Shown here: piece by piece, positions 1 through 6,790 of the stretch
Position numbering within the stretch: the stretch's first letter is position 1
Layout: every line of letters begins with the position of its first letter
Assembly: GCA_016214985.1 (NCBI GenBank)
Contig: JACRMM010000013.1
Location: 1-38,715 of the forward strand
Direction: 5' to 3'
Length of the DNA stretch: 38,715 nt
DNA from: Deltaproteobacteria bacterium
GTDB taxonomy: Bacteria > Desulfobacterota > Deferrisomatia > Deferrisomatales > JACRMM01
The notes under the pieces: generated by a model
Databases searched by the model: none
Told to the model about the DNA's origin: nothing
What the model saw: the letters and a program-made list of their open reading frames with translations, nothing else
Program-made: the position numbers and the translations under genes

Positions 1-138
1 GCTCCAAAGCCGTCCGCGCCCGCCCGGTCGGGCTTTGACCCACGGCAGGCACCGGCTCTCCGGCAAAGCGCGAGTTCTGTGCATGTAGAACATTTCCATC
101 TTATGGGGCCAGTTTTCTCAAGTCCGACAGGCTCCTAG
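1..138. mobile_element. Right-hand end of an insertion sequence, running off the window
   Basis: Positions 121-138 (AGTCCGACAGGCTCCTAG) are the exact reverse complement of 38578-38595 at the other end of the window, so two inward-facing ends of the same kind of element bound the segment. The outer edge reads CTAG, which may be target sequence or part of the terminus. No transposase reading frame is visible in these 138 bases, which would be the non-coding tail of the element. The terminus resembles those of IS1182/IS5-like elements, but I cannot assign a family. The edge lies only 10 bp after the nifK stop codon, so anything originally downstream of nifK is separated from it. Confidence 0.6.
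5..37 (+). terminator. Possible terminator hairpin inside the IS end
   Basis: CAAAGCC (5-11) pairs with GGCTTTG (31-37) around a GC-rich interior that can fold further (GCCCG/CGGGC). It could terminate transcription from the presumed transposase to the left. There is no clear T tract, so the call is weak. Confidence 0.3.
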
Positions 139-148
139 GGCTCTCTGC

Positions 149-1525
149 CTACATTACCAGCTCCACCGAGCGCTCGTCGGAGTCACGGTCCTGGCGGTCC
201 ATTACCGCATCCAGGAACTTCTCCAGGAGACGCAGGGCGCCCCGGTAGCCCACGGTCGGGAACACGATGTGGCCGATCCGATCGACGATCGGGAACCCGT
301 GGCGGATGAGCGGGATGTCCTCGTCCCGGGCAATATACTTGCAGTAGGTGTTGCCGATGATCAGGTCAGGCTTGTCGTTCTTGATCCACTGGTGGAAGAG
401 GTACATATCACCGCCGGCCTTGACGTTCACGTGGTAAGGCAGGTCCTTCGTGATCTCCTCGATCCGGCGCTCGAACTCCTTGCCCGGCGTGCCGGTGACA
501 ATGTGGGTGGGCCACATGTCAAGAGTGACGAGGAACTCGGTCAGGGCGATCAGCTGGTCGGGATCGCCCACCAGGGCGACCTTCTTCTGGAAAAGATACT
601 GTTGCATGTCGGTCATCACGTCGAGCACCTGGCCTCGCTCGACGCTGACCGACTCGGGCACCGGCACTCCGCCCGCTTTTCGCAGCGCGTCCACGAAGCG
701 GTCCGTCGCAAGAAGGCCGATCGGCAGGTCCAAGACCTCGAACGGCACCTTGCACTTTGTCTCGAGCTCTTTCGCGGCCAAAGCCGAGGCCAGGTTGCCC
801 AGTGCCAGCGTGGCCCGGCTCGCGCCGGCGCTCTTGATCTCGTCGACGGTGGCGCCTCCCCGCGGGTAGAACTCGTGTCTGCCGGTTTGGGGCGCGTTCA
901 GAACCCCGGAGGTGTCGGGGAACAGGATGGTCTTGACCCCCAATTGGTCGGCGATGCGCTTTACCTCTGCCATGTCGGCAGGCTCCACGTAGCCGGGAAT
1001 GACATTCACCCGGTCTTCCTTTTGCGTGGTCGGCTCGGCCAGATAGCTCACCATCGACTTGGTCATGTTGGCAAAGCCCGTCACGTGGGAGCCTACGTAG
1101 CTCGGCGTGTTGGCGTGGATGACGAGTTTGCCCTCGGGGATCTTCCCCCCCTCCTTGGTCGCCGACACGATCTGGGGGATGTCGTCGCCGATGGTCTCGG
1201 AGAGGCACGTCGTATGGACCGCGATCACGTCGGGCTCGTAGAGGGTGAAGATGTTGTGGAGGGCCTGGGTGAGATTTGCGCCTCCGCCGAAGACCGACGC
1301 GCCTTCTGTGAACGAGCTCGTGCCCGCCATCACCGGTTCCTTGTAGTGCCGCGTGAGCATGCTGCGGTGATAGGCACAGCACCCCTGGGAGCCGTGACTG
1401 TGGGGGAAGCAGTTGTGGATGCCAAGGGCCGCATACATGGCGCCGACGGGCTGGCAGGTCTTGGCCGGGTTGACCGTCAGGGCCGAGCGTTCTTTCACTT
1501 CGGTGGGGGTGTGTCGAAGCAGCAT
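149..1525 (-). CDS. nifK: Nitrogenase molybdenum-iron protein beta chain NifK
   Basis: Beta subunit of dinitrogenase. It forms the alpha2-beta2 MoFe protein with NifD and shares the P-cluster with it. The product is 458 residues, the short form typical of Clostridium-like nitrogenases, which lack the long N-terminal extension of Azotobacter NifK. Expected P-cluster cysteines are C24 (KTCQPVGA), C49 (HGSQGCC) and C107 (TTCLSETIGDD). The start is set by AGGAGG eight bases upstream of the ATG at 1525; further upstream the frame runs into the inverted repeat. The gene follows nifD after 109 bp of palindromic sequence and presumably shares its sigma-54 promoter. An IS end begins 10 bp after the stop, so the usual nifE-nifN continuation is not seen. 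Identification is very secure. Confidence 0.97.
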   Translation of the reverse strand: MLLRHTPTEVKERSALTVNPAKTCQPVGAMYAALGIHNCFPHSHGSQGCCAYHRSMLTRHYKEPVMAGTSSFTEGASVFGGGANLTQALHNIFTLYEPDVIAVHTTCLSETIGDDIPQIVSATKEGGKIPEGKLVIHANTPSYVGSHVTGFANMTKSMVSYLAEPTTQKEDRVNVIPGYVEPADMAEVKRIADQLGVKTILFPDTSGVLNAPQTGRHEFYPRGGATVDEIKSAGASRATLALGNLASALAAKELETKCKVPFEVLDLPIGLLATDRFVDALRKAGGVPVPESVSVERGQVLDVMTDMQQYLFQKKVALVGDPDQLIALTEFLVTLDMWPTHIVTGTPGKEFERRIEEITKDLPYHVNVKAGGDMYLFHQWIKNDKPDLIIGNTYCKYIARDEDIPLIRHGFPIVDRIGHIVFPTVGYRGALRLLEKFLDAVMDRQDRDSDERSVELVM

Positions 1526-1540
1526 GGCGGATTCCTCCTG

Positions 1541-1602
1541 GTAGGGTGGGCTCGGCCCACCGTGATGCCGTTTACGGGTCCGGTGGGCCGAGCCCACCCT
1601 AC
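1541..1602. repeat. Perfect 22-bp inverted repeat between nifD and nifK
   Basis: Left arm 1541-1562 and right arm 1581-1602 are exact reverse complements separated by 18 bases. Each arm is itself nearly palindromic (GGTGGGC-CGA-GCCCACC core) and ends in GTAGGGTGGGC, the look of a dispersed intergenic palindromic repeat. In the nifDK transcript it would form a very stable cruciform just before the nifK ribosome binding site. It may act as a processing or stability element, or simply be an inserted repeat. Confidence 0.85.
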
Positions 1603-1616
1603 GATTACTTCGTCAC

Positions 1617-1634
1617 GGCGGGGCAAGCCCCGCC
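1617..1634. repeat. GC-rich palindrome immediately after the nifD stop
   Basis: GGCGGGGC-AA-GCCCCGCC is an 8-bp perfect stem with a 2-base loop, abutting the nifD stop codon at 1635-1637. On the minus strand it reads GTAGGGCGGGGCTTGCCCC and so looks like a third, diverged copy of the unit found at 1541-1602. It could slow 3' exonucleases or partly attenuate transcription into nifK. Confidence 0.7.
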
Positions 1635-3293
1635 CTACGCCGCGCAGGCGTCGTTGCAGACGAAGGTGGCCGGGATCCCGGGGCCTTCGTCCTTCTCCCA
1701 GGGCGGCGTGAGGTAGCTCCAGACCTTTGAGTTCACCATCCGGTCGATCTCCCGATAGAAGTTCACGGCTCCCCGGAAGCCCGCGTAGGGGCCGCCGTAG
1801 TCGTAGGTGTGCAGCTGCTTCAAGGGCACGCCGAACTTCTGAACGACGTACTTCTCCTTGATCCCCGCGCAGAAGATCGCGGGTTTGTAGATCTCGAGAA
1901 GCTTCTCGGTTTCGTAGTGGCTCGGGTCGTCGATGCTGAGCGTATCCGCTTCCATCGCCAGGATCATGCCCTCGTAGTCCGAGAACGTGAGGCCGCCTGA
2001 CTGAAGGTTCTTCATCTGCTCGGCCGTCTTCCGGGGCCTGAACTTCTCAGGGTCTGCCTCCACGTGCAGCTCTTCGATGTTGCGGCTGTCGGCGTCGACC
2101 TTGATGGTGGGGAGCACCTTGCGGCCCTCGTAGTCGTCCCGGTGGCCGAACTCGTACCCTGCCGCAACGGTCTTCATCCCAAGCTCGTGGAAGAGCTCCT
2201 GGTAGTGATGGGCACGGGAGCCACCGACGAAGAGCATGGCGAGCTTCCCCTCGGTGCGGGGCCTGATGCCCGCCACCACGGCCTGCACGGCGGGAAGCTC
2301 CCGTGCAATCACCTCCTCCACCTTGGCGCTCAACGACCCATCTTCGAAGTACTGGGCGATCTTTCGCAACGACTTGGCCGTGGCCTCGCCACCGATGAAG
2401 TTCACCTTGATCCAGGGGATCCCGTACTTCTTCTCCATCATGTCGCCCATGTAATTGATCGAGCGGTGACACTGGATGATGTTCAGGTCGGCGAGGTGGG
2501 CGCGGGCGAACTGCTCGTAGGTGGCGTTGCCGCTAAAGGTCGATACCAGAGTGATGCCGCAGTCCTCCAAGATTCGCTCGAGCTCAAAGCCATCGCCCCC
2601 GATGTTGTACTCGCCGAGCATGTTGACCTTGAACTTGCCCTCTGGAACCGTGTCGCACTGCCCCACCACGTGCTTGAACACCTGGTTGTTGGCGATGTGG
2701 TGACCCGCGGACTGTGACACCCCCTTGTAGCCCTCGCACGAGAAGCCAAACACGTTGATGCCGAGCTTCTCCTTCATGTCCCGGGCCACGGCGTGCACGT
2801 CGTCGCCGATGAGGCCCACCGGGCAGCTGGAGCAGATGGCGATGGCCTCGGGCTTGAAGGTCTCGTAGGCCTCCTCGATGGCCTTTCTGAGCTTCTTCTC
2901 ACCGCCGAACACGATGTCTTCTTCCTGCATGTCGGTCATGAACGCATAGGGCATGAAGTTCACCCCGTCGGGTCCCGCGTCGGTCTGGTTGCGGCGGGTG
3001 AGCCAGGAGTAGAAGCCGCACCCCACCGGGCCGTGGGTGATCGTCAGGATGTCGCGCACCGGCCCCAGGATGACGCCTTTGCAGCCTGCATACGTGCAGC
3101 CGCGCTGGGTAATGACGCCGGGCGTGGTGCGCGTGTTCGAGAGGATCTCCGGAGCGAACCCGCCGTCCTTGGGGCGGTTGACCACGATCTGCTGACCGCG
3201 CTTCTTCGAGACCTTGGGTGGGTACTTCGCGACGAGCGCCTTCTTCACCTCTTCGGGGTCGGGCAGGGGTTGGGCCGTCTTCGCTGCCTGCAT
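1635..3293 (-). CDS. nifD: Nitrogenase molybdenum-iron protein alpha chain NifD (Clostridium-like)
   Basis: Alpha subunit of dinitrogenase, carrying the FeMo-cofactor. From the ATG at 3293 it is 552 residues. P-cluster ligands are C66 (RGCTYAGC), C92 (GPVGCG) and C157 (SSCPVG). FeMo-co ligands are C275 (IQCHRS) and H495 (QLHTYDYGGP). The catalytic Q194 and H198 lie in SQSAGHHIAN. Residues around 400-465 form the extra segment typical of Clostridium-like NifD, and GGSRAHHY around 358-365 is also of that type. An ATG at 3302 sits directly against AAAGG with no spacer, whereas the ATG at 3293 has 9 bases of spacing, so the latter is preferred. The C-terminus ends in an unusual CNDACAA tail. There is no nifH upstream; a sigma-54 promoter lies about 70 bp before the start. 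No vnfG/anfG-like delta subunit is present. Confidence 0.97.
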   Translation of the reverse strand: MQAAKTAQPLPDPEEVKKALVAKYPPKVSKKRGQQIVVNRPKDGGFAPEILSNTRTTPGVITQRGCTYAGCKGVILGPVRDILTITHGPVGCGFYSWLTRRNQTDAGPDGVNFMPYAFMTDMQEEDIVFGGEKKLRKAIEEAYETFKPEAIAICSSCPVGLIGDDVHAVARDMKEKLGINVFGFSCEGYKGVSQSAGHHIANNQVFKHVVGQCDTVPEGKFKVNMLGEYNIGGDGFELERILEDCGITLVSTFSGNATYEQFARAHLADLNIIQCHRSINYMGDMMEKKYGIPWIKVNFIGGEATAKSLRKIAQYFEDGSLSAKVEEVIARELPAVQAVVAGIRPRTEGKLAMLFVGGSRAHHYQELFHELGMKTVAAGYEFGHRDDYEGRKVLPTIKVDADSRNIEELHVEADPEKFRPRKTAEQMKNLQSGGLTFSDYEGMILAMEADTLSIDDPSHYETEKLLEIYKPAIFCAGIKEKYVVQKFGVPLKQLHTYDYGGPYAGFRGAVNFYREIDRMVNSKVWSYLTPPWEKDEGPGIPATFVCNDACAA

Positions 3294-3363
3294 GGGTCTC
3301 ATCCTTTCGTGGAGTGCGGTTTCACGGGGCGGGGTCGGTGGCCCCGTTCGCTACCCGCTCTTC

Positions 3364-3379
3364 AGCAACGGATGTGCCA
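3364..3379 (-). promoter_or_regulatory. Sigma-54 (-24/-12) promoter for nifDK
   Basis: The minus strand reads TGGCACATCCGTTGCT, matching the consensus TGGCAC-N5-TTGCW exactly, with GG at -24 and GC at -12 in correct spacing. Transcription should begin near 3352, giving a leader of about 55-60 bases before the nifD ATG at 3293. This places nifD, rather than nifH, as first gene of the transcript, under NifA and RpoN control. Confidence 0.9.
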
Positions 3380-3585
3380 GCCCTGTCTTCCTCTGCAGAA
3401 CATCGCCCAACCAGCGGAACTTGCTGCTCATTACGGCGAAAGGCGTAGTGACGGCGGCGGCGCGTCGGGGTCCTTCGGCTCGGTACCTTACAATTGGGAA
3501 AGATGGGATCTCACAGGATTGTGGGGGGTGAAGCGGAGGAGGCGCGCGGTGGGGCAGATCCGGCTCCGCGTCGACTCGAGAGAAC

Positions 3586-3613
3586 GAAGGGGAGGGCGTG
3601 AACCCTCCCCTTC
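3586..3613 (-). terminator. Hairpin terminator after the small exported-protein gene
   Basis: GAAGGGGAGGG (3586-3596) and CCCTCCCCTTC (3603-3613) form a perfect 11-bp stem with a 6-base loop, 20 bp past the stop codon of the minus-strand gene at 3634-3864. The following minus-strand bases (GTTCTCT) are moderately T-rich. It would insulate nifDK from that upstream transcript. Confidence 0.65.
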
Positions 3614-3633
3614 GGGAGGCCCCAGGCGCCGGG

Positions 3634-3864
3634 CTACTGCTTGGGCGCGGCGGCGTCCTGGGGTGGGGTAGCCTGGTCCGGCGCCGCTTCGGTCGACGAA
3701 TCCGCCGGCGCTGCCTTCACCTCTGCCCCGGTGTCGGCGGGGGCGGTCGCTGCCGGCTGCGCCGCTGCCGGCGACGCGTCCTCGGCCCGGAGCAGGACCG
3801 GCGCGAGCAGGGCGGCGGCCACGGCAAGGGTTCCGACGCACCGGGCGATCGTGCAGGTTCTCAT
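3634..3864 (-). CDS. Small exported Ala/Pro-rich protein
   Basis: A 76-residue product with an N-terminal signal sequence (charged MRTCTIAR, then a hydrophobic run to about residue 25, likely cut near LLRA-ED). The mature part is low complexity, rich in Ala, Pro, Asp, Thr and Gln, and has no recognisable domain. The start is well supported: GAGGAGAGG lies 5 bases before the ATG, and a strong hairpin follows the stop. The composition suggests a disordered periplasmic or cell-surface peptide. Function unknown. It is divergent from the cupin gene and upstream of nifD on the same strand, but the hairpin probably separates their transcripts. Confidence 0.6.
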   Translation of the reverse strand: MRTCTIARCVGTLAVAAALLAPVLLRAEDASPAAAQPAATAPADTGAEVKAAPADSSTEAAPDQATPPQDAAAPKQ

Positions 3865-4141
3865 GCTAGCCTCTCCTCATAGCGTTGACGCTCCCGTGTG
3901 CCGGGGGCGAGGTCACGGGGCGTTCCGGACGAAGGCCCCGTGCACCGTGTACACCGCTTCCTCGCCGGAACGTCACAGAAAACCGGGCTCCTGTGCTTCG
4001 CATCGGGTGAGACGACGTCGCAGCGAACGGCTTCGGGAGCCCGTTTTCATTGCCCCGCGGGATCTCCAGTCGTAGCATGGGTGCCTCGGCGGGCGCGTTC
4101 GCCACCGCCGTTCGCGCACCCATACGACGGAGGGCACCCGC

Positions 4142-4504
4142 ATGCCCCAGCACATCGCCGCACCGGTAGTGGTCGCCGCCGCCGGGAACCTGCCCAAGAT
4201 CATCGAGGAGTTCGTGGGCCGGGCGAACTCCGGCACCTCGGAGGTCAGCATCGCCCGAATGCGGAGCCCGGGGGGGTGGAGCGAGCCCGGGCAGACGCCC
4301 GAGTTCGACGAGTACACGGTCGTGCTCCGTGGGATGCTGCGGGTGACCAGTCGGGGCGGGCGGATCGACGTCGGCGCGGGGCAGGCCGTCATCGTACCCG
4401 CTGGGGAGTGGGTCCAGTACAGCACCCCGGAGCGGGAGGGCGCCGAGTATCTGGCGGTGTGCCTGCCCGCGTTTTCGCCCGACACCGTTCACCGGGACGG
4501 CTGA
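4142..4504 (+). CDS. Cupin-domain protein
   Basis: A 120-residue single-domain cupin. The core beta-barrel runs from about residue 45 to 112, with the pattern EFDEYTVVLRGMLRV followed by a glycine-rich turn and AGQAVIVPAGEWVQYS, as in EutQ-like and mannose-6-phosphate-isomerase-like small cupins. The usual metal-binding histidines of the first cupin motif are not evident (the segment is PGQTPEFDEY), so metal binding is uncertain. A GGAGGG sequence lies 7 bases before the ATG. The substrate cannot be inferred. The next gene starts 42 bp downstream on the same strand and may be co-transcribed. Confidence 0.75.
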   Translation: MPQHIAAPVVVAAAGNLPKIIEEFVGRANSGTSEVSIARMRSPGGWSEPGQTPEFDEYTVVLRGMLRVTSRGGRIDVGAGQAVIVPAGEWVQYSTPEREGAEYLAVCLPAFSPDTVHRDG

Positions 4505-4546
4505 CGCGCTGACTACCCTTCAAAATGAACGAGCGAGGAAACCGCG

Positions 4547-5182
4547 ATGAAACGGATGAGCGCGTGGCTGCTGGCGTTCTTGGCCGCCGCCACGTCGGCG
4601 GCGCAGGCCTTCCAGTTCGACGTCTGGCGATCGGGCATGAAGGTGGACAAGGTCGTTGAGGTCGGGAAGGAGAACGGGGTCGAAGTCGAGCCCGAGGGGT
4701 CGGGTCTACCCTTCTTTGGCAAGAAGGACGCGGAAGACCTGCCGGTTCGCGTCGAGTACCGCGCCGCGATGAAGCTCATGGGGTACTCGGCGAAGGTGCT
4801 GTTCTCCTTCGCGCCCGAGTCGAAGGTGCTCCACACGGTGCGGGTGGAGATCTCGGTGCCGATGAGCGGGGACAAGGCAGACGTGGATGTCTTGGCCGCC
4901 GCGATCGCCAAGCAGCTCGACGCCAAGTACAAAGGGCAGGGCGATGTCGCTCCCGAGGGTCTCCTGGGGCAGCTCGCCGCGAAGTTCCGGGAGGGGAAGG
5001 GCCGGTCCTGGAGGGGCGTGGGCGACGCGGTCACGATGGAGTCTGCCTGGAAGCTGCTCGGGGGTGAGGTGATCGTGACATACGTGGACGAGAAGCTCGC
5101 CGACCGGGCCACGGTGGAGGATCGGAGGATTCGGGAGAAGCGGCTCGACCGCTCCGCGGGGGGTGACAAGAGCAAGTTCTGA
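4547..5182 (+). CDS. Exported protein of unknown function
   Basis: A 211-residue product with a clear signal peptide (MKRMSAWLLAFLAAATSAAQA, cut before FQFDVW), so probably periplasmic. The mature domain is alpha/beta in appearance, charged, and has a lysine-rich C-terminus (EKRLDRSAGGDKSKF). It contains no Cys and no motif I recognise. A GAGGA ribosome binding site lies 7 bases before the ATG. It follows the cupin gene closely. No function is assigned. Confidence 0.7.
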   Translation: MKRMSAWLLAFLAAATSAAQAFQFDVWRSGMKVDKVVEVGKENGVEVEPEGSGLPFFGKKDAEDLPVRVEYRAAMKLMGYSAKVLFSFAPESKVLHTVRVEISVPMSGDKADVDVLAAAIAKQLDAKYKGQGDVAPEGLLGQLAAKFREGKGRSWRGVGDAVTMESAWKLLGGEVIVTYVDEKLADRATVEDRRIREKRLDRSAGGDKSKF

Positions 5183-5395
5183 TCCCGGTGCTGGCCCTCG
5201 GGGGCTGGCCGGTTCCAGGGACGGGGCGCAGTAGAGCGGTGGTTGACCCTGTCGGGCGGCGCCTGTTACAAGGGACACGGAGGGAGCCCAACGCAGGGAG
5301 GTGGGAGCCGTGAGCCAAGACCGTTCGCCGACCGCCGCCCCGGGGAGGGTTCCCGTCGGGTTCGGGCGGCTCGAGACCAACCCGAGGTACTGCTG

Positions 5396-6364
5396 ATGTC
5401 CCGGGGGCAGCTTTCCCGTGGGCCCATCCTCGTCCTCCTGGTCCTGTCGCTCCTCTGGGGGGGAAACATGGTGGCGATCAAGGTGAGCGTTCAGGGGGTC
5501 GCTCCCCTGTTCGCCGCCGGGCTGAGGTCCCTGGTTGCCGGTACCTGCGTCTACCTTTGGATGAGGGTCCGCGGGGTTCCCGCGTTTCCGGGCCGGGCCG
5601 TGCTTCTCCATGGCCTCGCGGTCGGCGTGATGTTCGGGGCGGAGTTCGGGTTCATCTACCTCGGGCTGAAGCACACCCTGGCCTCCCGCTCGGCCATCCT
5701 GCTCTACACGCACCCCTTCTTCGTAGCGATCGGCGCCCACCTCCTCTTGGAGGGCGACCGGCTCCACGCGCGAAAGGCCTTCGGGCTCGTGCTTGCCTTC
5801 GCGGGCGTGGCGACCCTGTTCGCTCGAAGCTGGGGCCCGATGAGCCTTCAGACCCTGCCCGGCGATCTCTCGATCCTGCTCGGGGCCGCGCTCTGGGGCG
5901 CGACGACCCTCTACATCAAGCGGTTTCTCACGGGGCGCGCCCGCCCGGTCCAGACGCTCTTCTACCAGCTCGCCTTCTCTGCCCCGGTGCTGCTGGCCTG
6001 GAGCGCGCTCATGGAGGACCGCGTCTGGGGGAGCGTGACTTCGGCGGTCGCCGTCTCGCTCCTGTACCAGTGCTTCGTGGTGGCCTTCCTGAGCTACATC
6101 GCGTGGTTCGAGTTGATCGAGCGGTACAGCGTGAGCCTTCTGGCCGCATTCACGTTCTTCACGCCGGTGTTCGGCGTGTTCCTGAGCGCCGCCGCGCTGC
6201 CCGGGGAGACGCTACAGCCCGCCCTGCTCGCCTCCCTCGTGCTCGTGTGCGCGGGGATGATCCTCGTCAACCGGCCGCCCCGGCAGCCCGCCGGCGTGGG
6301 ACACGGGCGCGATTCCGCGGGGCCGGGCCTCGTCGCGGCGGCGCCCGGCACCCCGCCTACATAG
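5396..6364 (+). CDS. EamA/DMT-family permease
   Basis: A 322-residue inner-membrane protein with about ten predicted hydrophobic helices arranged as two EamA repeats (roughly residues 8-140 and 155-285). It starts with the typical LVLSLLWGGNMVAIKV first helix, and GLKHTLASRSAILLYTHPFFVAI is characteristic of drug/metabolite transporter superfamily exporters. The ATG at 5396 is chosen because GAGG lies 8 bases upstream and the first transmembrane helix follows directly; the frame is open further upstream but that part is hydrophilic. The substrate is unknown. The C-terminal tail is Pro/Gly/Ala-rich and overlaps the end of the convergent CULT gene by 8 bp. Confidence 0.9.
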   Translation: MSRGQLSRGPILVLLVLSLLWGGNMVAIKVSVQGVAPLFAAGLRSLVAGTCVYLWMRVRGVPAFPGRAVLLHGLAVGVMFGAEFGFIYLGLKHTLASRSAILLYTHPFFVAIGAHLLLEGDRLHARKAFGLVLAFAGVATLFARSWGPMSLQTLPGDLSILLGAALWGATTLYIKRFLTGRARPVQTLFYQLAFSAPVLLAWSALMEDRVWGSVTSAVAVSLLYQCFVVAFLSYIAWFELIERYSVSLLAAFTFFTPVFGVFLSAAALPGETLQPALLASLVLVCAGMILVNRPPRQPAGVGHGRDSAGPGLVAAAPGTPPT

Positions 6365-6773
6365 GCGGACCAGGGTCCGAGGACTCGAGACGCAGTCGGG
6401 TGAGGATCAGACCGTAGAAATGCGGGAGTCGGCCGCGAAAGTGCCACCCCAGTTGCTCACCGCACCCACGGCACAGTGCGAAGGACCACGCGTAGCCGGG
6501 AAACCATGTGTGCTCGGCTGTCGGCTCGCCGGCGATCCGGGCGCCGGGGGCCGCGCCGAAACAGCCGAAGGTGAACGCGATTCCCGAGGGGTTCGTCCGG
6601 TGGTGCACGGCGCTGCCGGCGACGGGCACGGCTGCGCCGTCATCGGTGACCGGCGCGCCGCAGTCTCGGCAGAGCAGCCGGCGGCCGGCGGCCGCTCCGG
6701 GCCCGAGAGACGCCAGCGGGGCAAGGTGCGGTAGGGTCGCGCGCGCTTCGGAGGGCTTTCGGAGCTCTGGCAC
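6357..6773 (-). CDS. CULT-domain (cereblon-like) protein
   Basis: A 138-residue protein made almost entirely of a CULT domain, the thalidomide-binding fold of eukaryotic cereblon, also known as stand-alone bacterial proteins such as Magnetospirillum MsCI4. Zinc ligands are C35/C38 (CRDC) and C101/C104 (CRGC). The three aromatic-cage tryptophans are all present at W90, W96 and W110 within HTWFPGYAW and LGWHF, so ligand binding should be intact. The start is a GTG at 6773 preceded by GGGAGG. It lies 17 bp after the NrfJ-like gene and is probably co-transcribed with it. The natural ligand of bacterial CULT proteins is not established. There is no signal peptide, so it is probably cytoplasmic. 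Confidence 0.85.
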   Translation of the reverse strand: MPELRKPSEARATLPHLAPLASLGPGAAAGRRLLCRDCGAPVTDDGAAVPVAGSAVHHRTNPSGIAFTFGCFGAAPGARIAGEPTAEHTWFPGYAWSFALCRGCGEQLGWHFRGRLPHFYGLILTRLRLESSDPGPPM

Positions 6774-6790
6774 GGCGCCTCCCGTTCTGC

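Larger units (their letters stand above)
3303..3633. other. 331-bp intergenic region upstream of nifD
   Basis: This non-coding stretch between nifD and the small exported-protein gene holds the nifD sigma-54 promoter (3364-3379) and a strong hairpin (3586-3613). I looked for a canonical NifA upstream activator (TGT-N10-ACA) and found none; the nearest pair, TGT at 3384 and ACA at 3400, has 13 intervening bases. The rest shows nothing recognisable. Confidence 0.6.

Noticed and set aside
269..1711. Long plus-strand reading frame opposite nifK, and similar ones opposite nifD, yejF, nifJ and the hybrid kinase
   Set aside because: High GC depletes stop codons on the opposite strand. These frames are Arg/His/Gly-rich, match no family, and fully overlap securely identified genes.
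149..3293. Alternative nitrogenase (VnfDK or AnfDK) instead of NifDK
   Set aside because: NifD has the Clostridium-like insertion and FeMo-co ligands of the molybdenum enzyme, and no delta subunit gene (vnfG/anfG) is present. NifV is shared by all types and so does not discriminate.
3384..3402. Possible NifA upstream activator (TGT...ACA) before nifD
   Set aside because: The spacing is 13 bases, not the required 10. No other pair fits in this gap or before nifV.
3921..3972. CGTTCCGG/CCGGAACG inverted repeat in the gap before the cupin gene
   Set aside because: The arms are only 8 bp with a 36-base separation and no clear regulatory context; it is plausible by chance in GC-rich DNA.
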